This document shows positions 25,890 to 34,714 of a stretch of 64,000 bases of DNA, in pieces. The position numbers and the translations under genes were made by a program. The DNA comes from Shimazuella kribbensis DSM 45090 (GTDB taxonomy: Bacteria; Bacillota; Bacilli; Thermoactinomycetales; Thermoactinomycetaceae): assembly GCF_000428065.1 (NCBI RefSeq), contig NZ_ATZF01000001.1, positions 239,822 to 303,821 of the forward strand, in the 5' to 3' direction. Each line of letters begins with the position of its first letter. The stretch's first letter is position 1. The notes below the pieces were generated by a model. The model was not told the origin of the DNA. It searched no databases and was given only the letters and a program-made list of their open reading frames with translations.

Positions 25890-26777
25890 ATGAATAGCAA
25901 AGACCTACGTATTTTTCACACAGTGGCGATAGAACAAAGTATTACCAGAGCAGCTGAAGTTTTGGGTTATGTACAGTCAAATGTAACAGCACGAATTAGA
26001 CAGTTGGAAAAAGAAGTAGATACGCCTCTGTTTTATCGAAGCAAAAAAGGGATGATCCTAACGCAGGCTGGAAGAAATCTATTTGAGTATTCCGGGAAGA
26101 TTATTCACTTATTAGATGAAGCATTAAAATCTGTTCAATACACACAAACTCCATCTGGCCCCTTAGCAATTGGTTCTTTGGAGTCGACGGCTGCGGTTCA
26201 TATGCCAAAATTATTGAAACAATATTTGAATCAATATCCAGATGTAAAAATATCCTTCACAACTGGTCATACCAGAGATTTATTGGCAAAAGTATTAGAT
26301 TATCAATTAGATGGAGCTTTTGTAAATGGGAAAGTAGATCATCCCGATTTGAACCAAGTTCTGGTATTTGAAGAAGAGTTGGTTTTCGTGTCAGAAAATA
26401 CATCAGAACCATTATCCGAATTAATGAGAAAACCAATGCTGTTTTTGTGGGCAGGTTGTTCTATGCGTCATCGCTTGGAACAATGGATGACAGAGGAAGG
26501 GATTGATGCGACTAATATTATGGAATTTGGGACATTAGAAGCTATTCTTGGAGGAGCATCCGCTGGATTAGGCGTGTCGTTGTTGCCCAAATCCGCGGTA
26601 AAAAAGATGGAGCAACAGGGATTGATTCGTACTCACCCCATCCCGCCACATTATCGTCAATCGCATATTTACTATATTTATCGCAAAGACTTGTTTCAAA
26701 CATCAGCATTTAAAAAGTTTCTAGAACATACTCAGGTAGAACAAGTAAGAGTGAAAGAAAATCAGCAAGGAGAATAA
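25890..26777 (+). CDS. LysR-family transcriptional regulator
   Basis: A 295-residue regulator. The N-terminal helix-turn-helix reads MNSKDLRIFHTVAIEQSITRA, and continues with ARIRQLEKEVDTPLFYRSKKG. The C-terminal periplasmic-binding-like effector domain includes GPLAIGSLESTAAVHMPKLL and GGASAGLGVSLLPKSAV. ATG 25890 follows GGGGAAGG. It probably activates or represses the divergent EamA transporter gene. Confidence 0.9.
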   Translation: MNSKDLRIFHTVAIEQSITRAAEVLGYVQSNVTARIRQLEKEVDTPLFYRSKKGMILTQAGRNLFEYSGKIIHLLDEALKSVQYTQTPSGPLAIGSLESTAAVHMPKLLKQYLNQYPDVKISFTTGHTRDLLAKVLDYQLDGAFVNGKVDHPDLNQVLVFEEELVFVSENTSEPLSELMRKPMLFLWAGCSMRHRLEQWMTEEGIDATNIMEFGTLEAILGGASAGLGVSLLPKSAVKKMEQQGLIRTHPIPPHYRQSHIYYIYRKDLFQTSAFKKFLEHTQVEQVRVKENQQGE

Positions 26778-26924
26778 TTCAGGAAAGTAATAACAGTCTA
26801 CTGATGACACGTTCTATAAAGGGAAGAGAGATAAGGAGATGTAGTTTATTATTGAATATTTTGATACACTATAATAAGAACTCCCACTCACAACGAGAGG
26901 GAAACACGAATCATGGAGGTTGGG

Positions 26925-27323
26925 ATGTATTCTCCTGGTCGCATCATCAAGGTGGACGTTATCGTGACGGGTGGTGTAGCAGCCATCCCCGTGATGTCAG
27001 CGACTGTCACGCCTGTCGGTGGATGCCTCTCGGTGCAGACATACAGTCACCGAATGTACGAGGAGCTGGCACAGTACACGGATGGGTTTCTGGGCGGTTA
27101 CCAGGTGGGACTGCTCGGGTATGACCTGACCGTGCTCGCAGAGAATCGTGAGGACGGTTCGTTCGTCGTCACGGAGACCGAATCCATGGGCAGGGGGAGT
27201 TACGACGAGGTCGTGTACACTCTTCAGCCCGACGGGTCGAAGATCACCGAGTACTTCCAGGTGACTTCCTGCGGCAGTACTGGCCGGATCGAGCGTAAGC
27301 GCTATCGTATCCAGGAAGGCTAG
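26925..27323 (+). CDS. GC-rich gene of unknown function
   Basis: A 132-residue, probably beta-rich protein (RIIKVDVIVTGGVAAIPVMS, then YQVGLLGYDLTVLAENREDG). No family recognised. ATG 26925 is preferred to 26913 because GGAGG lies just before it. The coding region has high GC with CTC, GTC and CTG codons, unlike the AT-rich genes around it. Hairpins follow downstream. It lies between the LysR gene and the ribosomal L21 operon. Confidence 0.65.
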   Translation: MYSPGRIIKVDVIVTGGVAAIPVMSATVTPVGGCLSVQTYSHRMYEELAQYTDGFLGGYQVGLLGYDLTVLAENREDGSFVVTETESMGRGSYDEVVYTLQPDGSKITEYFQVTSCGSTGRIERKRYRIQEG

Positions 27324-27396
27324 GCTGGTAAGGTTGAGCTCGACACGCTATTTTGAGCTCCCTCCAGCGGAGTGATCAACTCAGCTCCATGGCTCT

Positions 27397-27427
27397 GTGC
27401 GGTCGCAATGCAGTACTGCGACCGCAC
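27397..27427 (+). repeat. Strong hairpin after GC-rich gene
   Basis: GTGCGGTCGCA / TGCGACCGCAC, a perfect 11-bp stem with a 9-base loop but no T-run. Additional GAGCTC repeats precede it. Confidence 0.7.
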
Positions 27428-27474
27428 AACCAATAAAATTACAGCATGAAAAATATAGATCATAGATGTTTGCA

Positions 27475-27504
27475 TTGACTCTATCATCTGATCCGTGGTA
27501 TCAT
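27475..27504 (+). promoter_or_regulatory. Promoter of the L21 operon
   Basis: TTGACT (27475-27480), 18-base spacer, TATCAT (27499-27504). Confidence 0.65.
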
Positions 27505-27591
27505 GTTGTCTGTTACCGCACAAAGTAGGGTTTGAAATGGACTAGTTCCTCCCTCACTTTTGGCGAGTCTTCATAATAGAGGAGGTTAAAA
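27505..27591 (+). ncRNA. Ribosomal protein L21 leader
   Basis: The untranslated leader before rplU contains TTACCGCACAAAGTAGG, TTTGAAATGGACTAG, TTCCTCCCT and GGCGAG blocks resembling the Firmicutes L21 leader element, a structure thought to let L21 repress its own operon. Identified from memory of the motif and its position. A covariance-model search would settle it. Confidence 0.65.
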
Positions 27592-27592
27592 G

Positions 27593-27904
27593 ATGTACGC
27601 ATTGATCGAGACAGGCGGCAAACAATACCGCGTAGAAAAAGATAGTGTGCTCTTTATTGAAAAGTTGGATGCAGCTGAGGGAGATACCGTTACCTTTGAA
27701 AAGGTATTGCTTGTTTCCGGTGAAGGAAATGTACAAGTAGGTAGTCCTTTGGTGGCAAATGCAAAAGTGACTGGTAAAGTAGTGAAACATGGACGGTCCA
27801 AAAAGATCACCGTCTTTAAATATAAGCCTAAAAAGAACTACAAGAAAAAGCAAGGTCATCGTCAACCGTTTACTCGTGTTGTAATCGAATCTATCGAAGC
27901 GTAA
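27593..27904 (+). CDS. rplU: 50S ribosomal protein L21
   Basis: A 103-residue large-subunit protein that binds 23S rRNA. It starts [18 protein letters not shown] and contains [21 protein letters not shown], both family signatures, and is full length. ATG follows GAGGAGG. First gene of the rplU-prp-rpmA operon, behind a putative L21 leader. Confidence 0.98.
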   Translation: MYALIETGGKQYRVEKDSVLFIEKLDAAEGDTVTFEKVLLVSGEGNVQVGSPLVANAKVTGKVVKHGRSKKITVFKYKPKKNYKKKQGHRQPFTRVVIESIEA

Positions 27905-27905
27905 G

Positions 27906-28238
27906 ATGATTCGTATTCGAGTAAAACAAAACCAAGCTGGACTTGTAGAGCAAATAAAGGTTACTGGTCATGCCAACTTTGCAGAGCACGGAATGGATAT
28001 TGTTTGTGCTGCTGTTTCTGCTGTTACCATCGGCATGGTAAATGCGATGGAGCAGATCACTGGTGTCACCGTTCATCAAGCAGATGACGGAGAAGGTAAG
28101 GTAGATTGCCGTATACCTAAAGATTTGCCTACAGGTGAAGTTCGTGCACAGCTTGGTCTCCTGATGGAAGCGATGGATTTATCGCTCAAGGGTATTGCTG
28201 ATGCTTACCCAGATTATGTGCAATACAAAACAAATTGA
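27906..28238 (+). CDS. prp: Ribosomal-processing cysteine protease Prp
   Basis: A 110-residue protease (YsxB family) that removes the N-terminal extension of ribosomal protein L27 in Firmicutes. GHANFAEHGMDIVCAAVSAV carries the catalytic His (after G-x) and Cys. It starts one base after the rplU stop and precedes rpmA, whose product keeps the cleavable extension. Confidence 0.95.
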   Translation: MIRIRVKQNQAGLVEQIKVTGHANFAEHGMDIVCAAVSAVTIGMVNAMEQITGVTVHQADDGEGKVDCRIPKDLPTGEVRAQLGLLMEAMDLSLKGIADAYPDYVQYKTN

Positions 28239-28256
28239 AGGAAAGAGGTGTAACCT

Positions 28257-28565
28257 ATGCTACAACTTAATCTACAGTTGTTTGCTTCGAAAAAAGGGGT
28301 AGGATCGACAAAGAACGGCCGTGATAGCCGATCCAAACGTCTAGGTGTCAAACGCGGAGACGGTCAATTTGTACTTGCTGGTAACATCTTGGTTCGCCAA
28401 CGCGGAACAAAGATCTATCCAGGAACCAATGTTGGTCGTGGTGGAGACGATACCTTGTTTGCAAAATCAGATGGTATCGTGCGTTTTGAACGTTATGGGA
28501 AAGATCGCAAACGTGTTTGCATCTACCCAGTTGTCACCGAAGAAGTAGCAGCAACACAAGCGTAA
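28257..28565 (+). CDS. rpmA: 50S ribosomal protein L27 precursor
   Basis: A 102-residue L27 whose N-terminus lies near the peptidyl-transferase centre once processed. The first nine residues (LQLNLQLFA region) are the Prp cleavage site, followed by [35 protein letters not shown] is the conserved core. ATG follows AAAGAGGTG. A strong terminator ends the operon. Confidence 0.98.
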   Translation: MLQLNLQLFASKKGVGSTKNGRDSRSKRLGVKRGDGQFVLAGNILVRQRGTKIYPGTNVGRGGDDTLFAKSDGIVRFERYGKDRKRVCIYPVVTEEVAATQA

Positions 28566-28581
28566 ACACATTTGTAAAGTT

Positions 28582-28619
28582 AGAGTGACACTCCAAATAA
28601 GCAGTGTCACTCTTTTTTT
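28582..28619 (+). terminator. Terminator after rpmA
   Basis: Perfect 11-bp stem AGAGTGACACT / AGTGTCACTCT, then TTTTTTT. Confidence 0.95.
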
Positions 28620-28648
28620 ATCTTGGATACGAATAGGAGCGATTTTGA

Positions 28649-29353
28649 TTGCCGCGTTCTGCTTTTTATTTGTTACCCCCACTTTTGGTGTTGATAATAT
28701 GGGAATTAACTACAATGAATCACTTGTGGTTTGTAACCATCGCAATTGTCTTTGTCCTTAGTGTTTTTTTCTATATACGAGCAAGACAGAAAGAACAAAA
28801 ACAACAAGAAGCGGCAGATACAAAGAAATTGCTTGGAAATATAAGACATGATCTAATGAATCATGTGCAGGTATTGATGGGATACCAAATGATGAAACGA
28901 GGAGATAAAATAAGCGATTATTTACAGCGTTTATCTACTCAGGCAACAAAAGAGAGAGAGATTGCCGAACTCCAAGATGAAGAACTAGCTGTATTTCTCC
29001 TTATATTGTCTTATCAATATCCTCAATGGGAGTGGGATGTACAAAAACTACCTACATACATAGATCCTCCAGGAAAAACAAATGAACCAATCGTAGAATA
29101 TTTGTCGATTTGTATTCAGATATTAGCAAAAATGGGGGAAGAGAAGTATGATTGGCAGAAGGTAGTGTTGCAGCTATCTGGTGATGATCAGACCAATTTC
29201 TTTTCTTTTCAAGTGTATAGTGCAGAAAATGAGCTCCTAACGCTTCATGTTCCAGAAGGAGAATGGACAAACTTAATAGATCAGTATAAACAGTTACAGT
29301 TGGAAATAGCGGGTCAACAACGATTAACATTACGGACGGGAATAAGTAGGTGA
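28649..29353 (+). CDS. spo0B: Spo0B-like sporulation phosphotransferase
   Basis: Relays phosphate from Spo0F to Spo0A in the sporulation phosphorelay. The active helix reads [22 protein letters not shown] with the phosphorylated His. The 234 residues are longer than B. subtilis Spo0B (192) because two hydrophobic segments (about 5-22 and 27-44) precede the helix, so this form is probably membrane-anchored. TTG start 8 bases after AGGAGC. Position between rpmA and obg is the standard Bacillales locus, which supports the assignment despite weak C-terminal conservation. Confidence 0.85.
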   Translation: MPRSAFYLLPPLLVLIIWELTTMNHLWFVTIAIVFVLSVFFYIRARQKEQKQQEAADTKKLLGNIRHDLMNHVQVLMGYQMMKRGDKISDYLQRLSTQATKEREIAELQDEELAVFLLILSYQYPQWEWDVQKLPTYIDPPGKTNEPIVEYLSICIQILAKMGEEKYDWQKVVLQLSGDDQTNFFSFQVYSAENELLTLHVPEGEWTNLIDQYKQLQLEIAGQQRLTLRTGISR

Positions 29354-29357
29354 GATT

Positions 29358-30665
29358 GTGTTTGTCGATAAAGTAAAGATATTTGTAAAAGGCGGAGATG
29401 GCGGTAATGGGATGGTTGCCTTTCGCCGCGAAAAGTTTGTAGCAGAAGGTGGCCCATGGGGTGGCGATGGCGGTCGTGGTGGTAATGTCATCTTTGAAGT
29501 TGAAGAAGGACTACGTACCCTTGTGGATTTCCGTTACAAGAAGCATTTCAAAGCAGATCGTGGAGAGCATGGACGAAAGAAAAATCAACATGGTGCTGGT
29601 GCGGATGACATGATTGTCAAAGTCCCACCTGGTACGATTGTTCGCGATGCGGAAACGGGAGCACTGATTGCCGATCTAACCCTCCATCATCAATCTGCCG
29701 TGATTGCCAAAGGTGGTCGTGGTGGAAGAGGGAATATACGGTTTGCTACGTCGGTCAATCCAGCGCCGCAAATTGCAGAAAACGGCGAGCCTGGCACCGA
29801 ACGCTGGGTAGAATTAGAGTTGAAATTGTTAGCAGATGTTGGCCTTGTCGGATACCCCAGTGTAGGGAAATCAACGCTATTATCCATCGTATCTGCTGCT
29901 AAGCCAAAGATTGGTGCGTATCATTTTACAACGATCGTTCCCAATCTGGGCGTAGTTCGAGTCGATGATGGTCGTAGTTTTGTCATGGCAGATCTTCCGG
30001 GCTTAATTGAAGGAGCACACCAAGGTGTAGGCCTCGGGCATCAGTTTTTACGTCATATTGAACGTACCAAAGTTATTGTTCATGTGATCGATATGGCAGG
30101 ATCAGAGGGACGCGACCCTTATGAAGATTATCTTCAAATCAATGAAGAACTTCGACTCTATGAACATAACTTAGATAACAGACCGCAAATTATTGTGGCA
30201 AATAAGATGGATTTACCAGAAGCGGAAGAGCAGTTGGAGTTATTTCAAGAACAAATCGGCGAAGATGTAACCATCTATCCGATTTCTGCGGTAAGTAAAG
30301 AAGGCATAAAAAATGTATTGTTTGCGGCGGCAAATCTGTTGGATCGGATGGAAGCCGAGGAAGTACAACATACGCAATCTGAACAAATTGCCGAAGAAAT
30401 AGTGGTATATAAGAGTGAAGTAGAGGAAGGACCAGCCTTTACCATTCGCAGGGAAAATGAAATATATGTGGTCGAAGGTTTTCGGATAGAGAAACTGATC
30501 AAGATGACCAATTTTCGTTTCCATGACAGCTTGATGCGTTTTGCCAATACGATCAAGCAAATGGGGGTTGAAGATGAGTTGCGCAGACTTGGAGCAGAAG
30601 AAGGCGACACTGTGCGTATCGGTGAGATGGAGTTTGAGTTATCAGATGGATTGGATACAGAATAA
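29358..30665 (+). CDS. obg: GTPase Obg
   Basis: Essential GTPase for 50S assembly and the stress/sporulation response. The 435 residues have the glycine-rich Obg fold (1-158, [21 protein letters not shown]), the G domain ([35 protein letters not shown]) and the C-terminal OCT domain (from about 350). GTG start 4 bases after spo0B, so co-transcribed. A large hairpin follows. Confidence 0.98.
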   Translation: MFVDKVKIFVKGGDGGNGMVAFRREKFVAEGGPWGGDGGRGGNVIFEVEEGLRTLVDFRYKKHFKADRGEHGRKKNQHGAGADDMIVKVPPGTIVRDAETGALIADLTLHHQSAVIAKGGRGGRGNIRFATSVNPAPQIAENGEPGTERWVELELKLLADVGLVGYPSVGKSTLLSIVSAAKPKIGAYHFTTIVPNLGVVRVDDGRSFVMADLPGLIEGAHQGVGLGHQFLRHIERTKVIVHVIDMAGSEGRDPYEDYLQINEELRLYEHNLDNRPQIIVANKMDLPEAEEQLELFQEQIGEDVTIYPISAVSKEGIKNVLFAAANLLDRMEAEEVQHTQSEQIAEEIVVYKSEVEEGPAFTIRRENEIYVVEGFRIEKLIKMTNFRFHDSLMRFANTIKQMGVEDELRRLGAEEGDTVRIGEMEFELSDGLDTE

Positions 30666-30670
30666 GCAGG

Positions 30671-30710
30671 CGGCTGGACGGGTCCCATCTTGCGATGGGT
30701 CGTCCAGCCG
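30671..30710. terminator. Shared terminator hairpin obg / small gene
   Basis: CGGCTGGACG-CCCATC arms with one bulge pair with GATGGGTCGTCCAGCCG. Followed by TTTCTGG on the plus strand. It lies between the convergent obg and the 53-residue minus-strand gene. Confidence 0.75.
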
Positions 30711-30733
30711 TTTCTGGTCAATGGAGCCGAATA

Positions 30734-30895
30734 TCATTCTTGTGCTTTCTGTGCTCTCTGTTCCCTGCGGCGAAGCAGCCCGTTTTCCAGGTGCCAGGCC
30801 TGTTTCTCTTCCTCGGTTCCGAGGAAAACCTCAGGCGGCATCTGTCTGTCCGGTCCGTCTACGGCAAGCATCAGATCGTTCCATTCAGCAGACAT
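30734..30895 (-). CDS. Small GC-rich gene, unknown function
   Basis: A 53-residue protein not obvious from longer frames. ATG follows AAGGGAG by 4 bases and the frame ends in TGA at 30734. It reads SAEWNDLMLAVDGPDRQMPP, then EEKQAWHLENGLLRRREQRA, acidic then basic, probably helical. No family recognised. Composition is strongly GC-rich and the gene is closed by the hairpin at 30671, the same pattern as other GC-rich single genes in this window. The good ribosome binding site argues for it. Confidence 0.6.
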   Translation of the reverse strand: MSAEWNDLMLAVDGPDRQMPPEVFLGTEEEKQAWHLENGLLRRREQRAQKAQE

Positions 30896-31092
30896 ATGTC
30901 TCCCTTGATCAGAGTTATCTTCATAATACGAAAAAAATGCTCAGAATTCTAGTCCGATTTTTCAAAAAATAATCTATTTGATTATAATATTTTAGATAGT
31001 GATAAAGGAGAATAACTATAGATGGACAACTTTATTAGTGAATAAGGTAGATATTTTACAATCAGTTATATATTAAGATGATTTCCTGCCAC

Positions 31093-31134
31093 ATAAAAAA
31101 ACAAAAACGGCATCCTAACCGCTTTTGTTTTTTT
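31093..31134 (-). terminator. Terminator of phosphatase gene
   Basis: AACAAAA-CGG / CCG-TTTTG arms with T-run on the minus strand just after the stop codon. Confidence 0.75.
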
Positions 31135-31141
31135 ACATATC

Positions 31142-31618
31142 TTATATTAATTGATGGCGATATTGTGTTTTGATCTTCTCGAGTAATTGTTGACAACCCG
31201 CAGAGATCAAATCATACGTTTCTTCAAAATCCCCTGTAAAATAAGGATCTGGTATTTCTTCGTATGTGGTATTTGGGATAAAATCAACGAATCGGTATAG
31301 GTCAGAGCAAGGTCGCCCGCATAAACGTGTCAAATTTTTAAAGTTACTGTTGTCCATTGCTATGATAAAGTTAAAATGGGTAAAATCAGATGGTGCTACT
31401 TGGCGTGCTTCCATCCCGACGTATGAAATACCAGCTTGGTTCAGTTTGGTCCGTGTGCCAACATGTGGAATATTTCCAACGTGCCAGTCTCCAGTACCTG
31501 CTGAATCAATGTGTATTTTGTCTTGTAAACCCGCTTCTTTGACATAATGACGAAAAACAGCTTCAGCCATTGGAGAGCGACAGATGTTACCCAGACATAC
31601 AAATAATACGGATATCAT
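31142..31618 (-). CDS. Low-molecular-weight protein tyrosine phosphatase
   Basis: A 158-residue cysteine phosphatase. The P-loop is VLFVCLGNICRSPMAEAVFR (Cys and Arg of CX5RS), and the general acid is in IPDPYF. The length matches YfkJ/YwlE-type enzymes, which act on protein phosphotyrosine or phosphoarginine. The tenth residue after Cys does not discriminate, so I leave the symbol empty. ATG 31618 follows AAGGAG; the longer frame to 31648 has no such site. Confidence 0.93.
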   Translation of the reverse strand: MISVLFVCLGNICRSPMAEAVFRHYVKEAGLQDKIHIDSAGTGDWHVGNIPHVGTRTKLNQAGISYVGMEARQVAPSDFTHFNFIIAMDNSNFKNLTRLCGRPCSDLYRFVDFIPNTTYEEIPDPYFTGDFEETYDLISAGCQQLLEKIKTQYRHQLI

Positions 31619-31738
31619 GCTATTTCTCCTTAGAAAAAATAATTTCATATTTTAGTGTAACATAGTATCGAATAGTTGGACAGTCTGTGTCGTTCCGCGT
31701 ACAATCGAGTATATCAAATGAGTCAGGAGAAAGAACGA

Positions 31739-32611
31739 ATGCTGAAAAAAATAGGTTATCTAGGACCGATAGGCTCTTTTAGTCATGAAGCAGCTGAGTC
31801 CTTGTTTGGACCGAGAATATATGATCATGCACCTTTGAATAGTATCCCTGACGTAATCAACGCAGTGGATAAAGGTATCGTAGATTTAGGAGTAGTACCT
31901 GTAGAAAATGCTATTGAAGGTTCTGTTACAGCAACATTAGATTGGCTTGTGCATCAAGTCGATTTGCCTATTGTTGGGGAATTCGTATTCCCGATTTCAC
32001 AATGTATTTTAGCTCATCCCAATCAAGCTAATACATCAAATCAGGAAATAAAAAAAATATTGTCTCATCCACAAGCGATTGCTCAGTGCAGGGTATATTT
32101 AAAGGATACATACCCTGATGCAGAGTGGGTTTTTACGGACAGTACTTCTCAAGCTGCGACGATTATTGCCGAATCACCTGACGAAGCCTGGCTTTCAATT
32201 GGGGCGAAGCAAGCTGCTGTGCTCAATCAATTAAATATTTTGGAAGCCAACGTACAGGACCATCCAAATAATGTAACAAGATTTATTGTCATTAGCAAAA
32301 GTGTGGAAACTTGGAGCAAAGAATCCAATAGATATAAAACGAGTTTGCAAATCACACTTCCAAGTGATTACCCAGGAGCTCTATATCAAGTATTAGCATC
32401 ATTTTCTTGGCGGAAAATCAACCTGACACACATTGAGTCAAGACCAACAAAAACAGGTCTTGGAAATTATTTTTTTCTCATTGATGCAGAATTACCAGTC
32501 GACCATGTTTTGTTAAAAGGCTCTATAGAAGAGATCGAAGCAATTGGTTGTCAGATTCGCGTGCTTGGTTCCTATCCATGTTTCTCCTTTTTAGAACAAG
32601 CTATTCATTGA
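31739..32611 (+). CDS. pheA: Prephenate dehydratase
   Basis: Converts prephenate to phenylpyruvate in phenylalanine synthesis. 290 residues, with the catalytic domain (IGYLGPIGSFSHEA, VVPVENAIEGSVTATLDWL, NNVTRFIVI) and a C-terminal ACT domain (WRKINLTHIESRPTKTGLG) that binds Phe for feedback inhibition. ATG 31739 follows AGGAG at 31725; upstream frame extension is unneeded. In B. subtilis it also follows obg. Confidence 0.95.
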   Translation: MLKKIGYLGPIGSFSHEAAESLFGPRIYDHAPLNSIPDVINAVDKGIVDLGVVPVENAIEGSVTATLDWLVHQVDLPIVGEFVFPISQCILAHPNQANTSNQEIKKILSHPQAIAQCRVYLKDTYPDAEWVFTDSTSQAATIIAESPDEAWLSIGAKQAAVLNQLNILEANVQDHPNNVTRFIVISKSVETWSKESNRYKTSLQITLPSDYPGALYQVLASFSWRKINLTHIESRPTKTGLGNYFFLIDAELPVDHVLLKGSIEEIEAIGCQIRVLGSYPCFSFLEQAIH

Positions 32612-32684
32612 CAAGTAGTAATGCCAAGATTATACTTACAGAAATCTAAAAAAAATAATTAAAATTATGGGAGGAACTGAAATA

Positions 32685-33584
32685 ATGGAAAGCGAACGTT
32701 GGGTTTTCCTCAATGGGGAGTACAAACGAAAAGCAGAAGCCACGATCTCTGTATTTGATCATGGTTTTTTATATGGTGATGGAGTTTTTGAAGGTATTCG
32801 TGTGTACAGTGGAAACGTATTCCGTCTACATGAACACATGGTACGACTATATGAATCAGCAAAATCTATCCTCCTTGATATTCCGTATACATTAGAAGAA
32901 CTGGAAGCTTATGTTGTAGAGACGGTTCGCAAAAATCAATTGCTTGATGCCTATATTCGTTTGATTGTTTCGAGAGGCGATGGTCCTCTTGGACTGGATC
33001 CTGCAGAGTGTGAGATTGCAAATATTATTGTGATTGTTGATAAAATCCGAATCTATTCACAAGAACTTTATGATAGAGGACTCACAGCTGTTACCGTTCC
33101 AACTCGGAGAAACATTCCAGATGCTCTAAATCCGCGCGTGAAATCGCTGAACTATTTAAACAATATCTTAGCTAAAGCGGAAGCAAAACAAGCAGGTGCA
33201 GGAGAAGCAATTATTTTATCTAGTGATGGATATGTGACAGAAGGCTCCAGTGACAATATCTTTATTGTAAAAGATGACATTCTTTATACCCCACCCTGTT
33301 ATTTAGGTGCCCTCAAAGGTATTACAAGACAAGCCATTTTTGATATCGCCGAAGAACTTGGATTGCCAGTCAAAGAAGAGCCATTTACCCGTCATGATAT
33401 ATTTAACGCTGATGAGGTTTTCTTGACAGGAACTGGGGCGGAAATCATATCCGTTGTTCAAGTCGATGGTCGTCCAATTGGAGAAGGAGTACCTGGACCA
33501 ATTTCTAAAGATTTAGTCACTCAATTCAGAAAATTAGTAACGGTTGATGGAATCTCCGCATTTCCTGCCGAAGTAAAAGTATAG
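32685..33584 (+). CDS. ilvE: Branched-chain amino acid aminotransferase
   Basis: Class IV PLP aminotransferase making Val, Leu and Ile. 299 residues: WVFLNGEYKRKAEATISVFDHGFLYGDGVFEGIRVY, then PLP Lys in NPRVKSLNYLNNILAKAEA, EGSSDNIFIVKDD and FLTGTGAEIISV. ATG 32685 follows GGGAGG. Monocistronic, ended by a strong terminator. D-alanine or aminodeoxychorismate relatives share this fold, but the motifs favour IlvE. Confidence 0.92.
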   Translation: MESERWVFLNGEYKRKAEATISVFDHGFLYGDGVFEGIRVYSGNVFRLHEHMVRLYESAKSILLDIPYTLEELEAYVVETVRKNQLLDAYIRLIVSRGDGPLGLDPAECEIANIIVIVDKIRIYSQELYDRGLTAVTVPTRRNIPDALNPRVKSLNYLNNILAKAEAKQAGAGEAIILSSDGYVTEGSSDNIFIVKDDILYTPPCYLGALKGITRQAIFDIAEELGLPVKEEPFTRHDIFNADEVFLTGTGAEIISVVQVDGRPIGEGVPGPISKDLVTQFRKLVTVDGISAFPAEVKV

Positions 33585-33593
33585 TTCATGTTG

Positions 33594-33629
33594 AAAACCC
33601 TCGCGCTTTTATAGCGTGAGGGTTTTTTT
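33594..33629 (+). terminator. Terminator after ilvE
   Basis: AAAACCCTCGCGC / GCGTGAGGGTTTT stem followed by a T-run. Confidence 0.92.
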
Positions 33630-33730
33630 AGCAAATAAAAAATATACAAAGCTTATCTCACTGAAAAGCGAGACTTGTGCCATAGTCTGAAAGTGAAACT
33701 AGCCTTTGTCTATGCATAAAGGCTTGCCAT

Positions 33731-34714
33731 TTAGTTCAATACATCTCGTTTGGAGAATACTACAAAAGCTATAATGATCGCGATGATAGACCAAATGGAG
33801 AGCATGGCTAAAGAAAATGGGAGACTCATACCGGAAATGAGTACCGGTTTTCCAGCTAAATAATCTGTCAAACGTAAATTAATGAAGACAAAGTATCTCA
33901 AACTTTGCCAAGTTGGTGCAAGTTGGGAGAGCAAGCTCCCGGAGATAACAGCTGCTAACATGACACCCATGCTTGTCGCTGTATTTCTTACCAATACCGA
34001 CACCATGAAGGAGATCGTTCCAACTGCAAGGGCGGAAAACCAAGCTAGTCCAAAGGAAAGAATGATATATTTCCACTGAGGTACCAGATGAACTTGACTT
34101 GTGATCAATTGGTTTCCCTGTTGAATAAACCCAGTCAAGACAGGTAAATCCCAACCTTTATAGCCAAAGATGATCCCAGAAAGGAGGTAACTAAGCAGGC
34201 CGGTTATCAGCATCATAAGCGAGATACTTAATATCAGGGCCAAGTACTTACTGAGTAATACTTTCCATCTCGGAACAGGTCTTGTCAGAAGAACTTTTAT
34301 CGTTCCATTGGCATATTCAGAAGAGACAAGGTCGGCTGCTAAAATAACAACAATAAGGGGTAGAAATAACGCAACTGCTTCTTCTACAAATTTTCTTACA
34401 AATGTTGGGGCACCAGGTGCAGTTGGATTGATATTATTCTTTAAGTAATATTTTTCTTGTGCAATGGTTAGACGTGTCCATTTTTTCCATTCATCTGGCA
34501 CCCGACTTGAAGTTAATTGGTTTTCTCGATCGACAATTTGTTGCTGTAAAATGGCTTTCCAGTCGGATGTGCCGATTTGTTTAACCGTATTTTGAACTGT
34601 TATATATTGGGCATAGGTAAAGATAGGAATCAAAACTGCTAAAATCAGAACTACTACCAAAAAACGTTTTTTACGAAACATTTTTAACAGTTCATTATAG
34701 ACAAGCTTAGCCAA
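33731..34714 (-). CDS. ABC-2 type permease
   Basis: A 327-residue membrane protein with about six helices (for example FLVVVLILAVLIPIFTYAQY near the N-terminus and FVEEAVALFLPLIVVILAADLV). SSEYANGTIKVLLTRPVPRW is the ABC-2 signature. A large extracytoplasmic loop follows helix 1. It is the partner of the ATPase encoded just upstream. TTG 34714 with GGTGA 5 bases before it is slightly favoured over GTG 34723. Either start overlaps the ATPase gene, so the two are coupled. Confidence 0.87.
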   Translation of the reverse strand: MAKLVYNELLKMFRKKRFLVVVLILAVLIPIFTYAQYITVQNTVKQIGTSDWKAILQQQIVDRENQLTSSRVPDEWKKWTRLTIAQEKYYLKNNINPTAPGAPTFVRKFVEEAVALFLPLIVVILAADLVSSEYANGTIKVLLTRPVPRWKVLLSKYLALILSISLMMLITGLLSYLLSGIIFGYKGWDLPVLTGFIQQGNQLITSQVHLVPQWKYIILSFGLAWFSALAVGTISFMVSVLVRNTATSMGVMLAAVISGSLLSQLAPTWQSLRYFVFINLRLTDYLAGKPVLISGMSLPFSLAMLSIWSIIAIIIAFVVFSKRDVLN

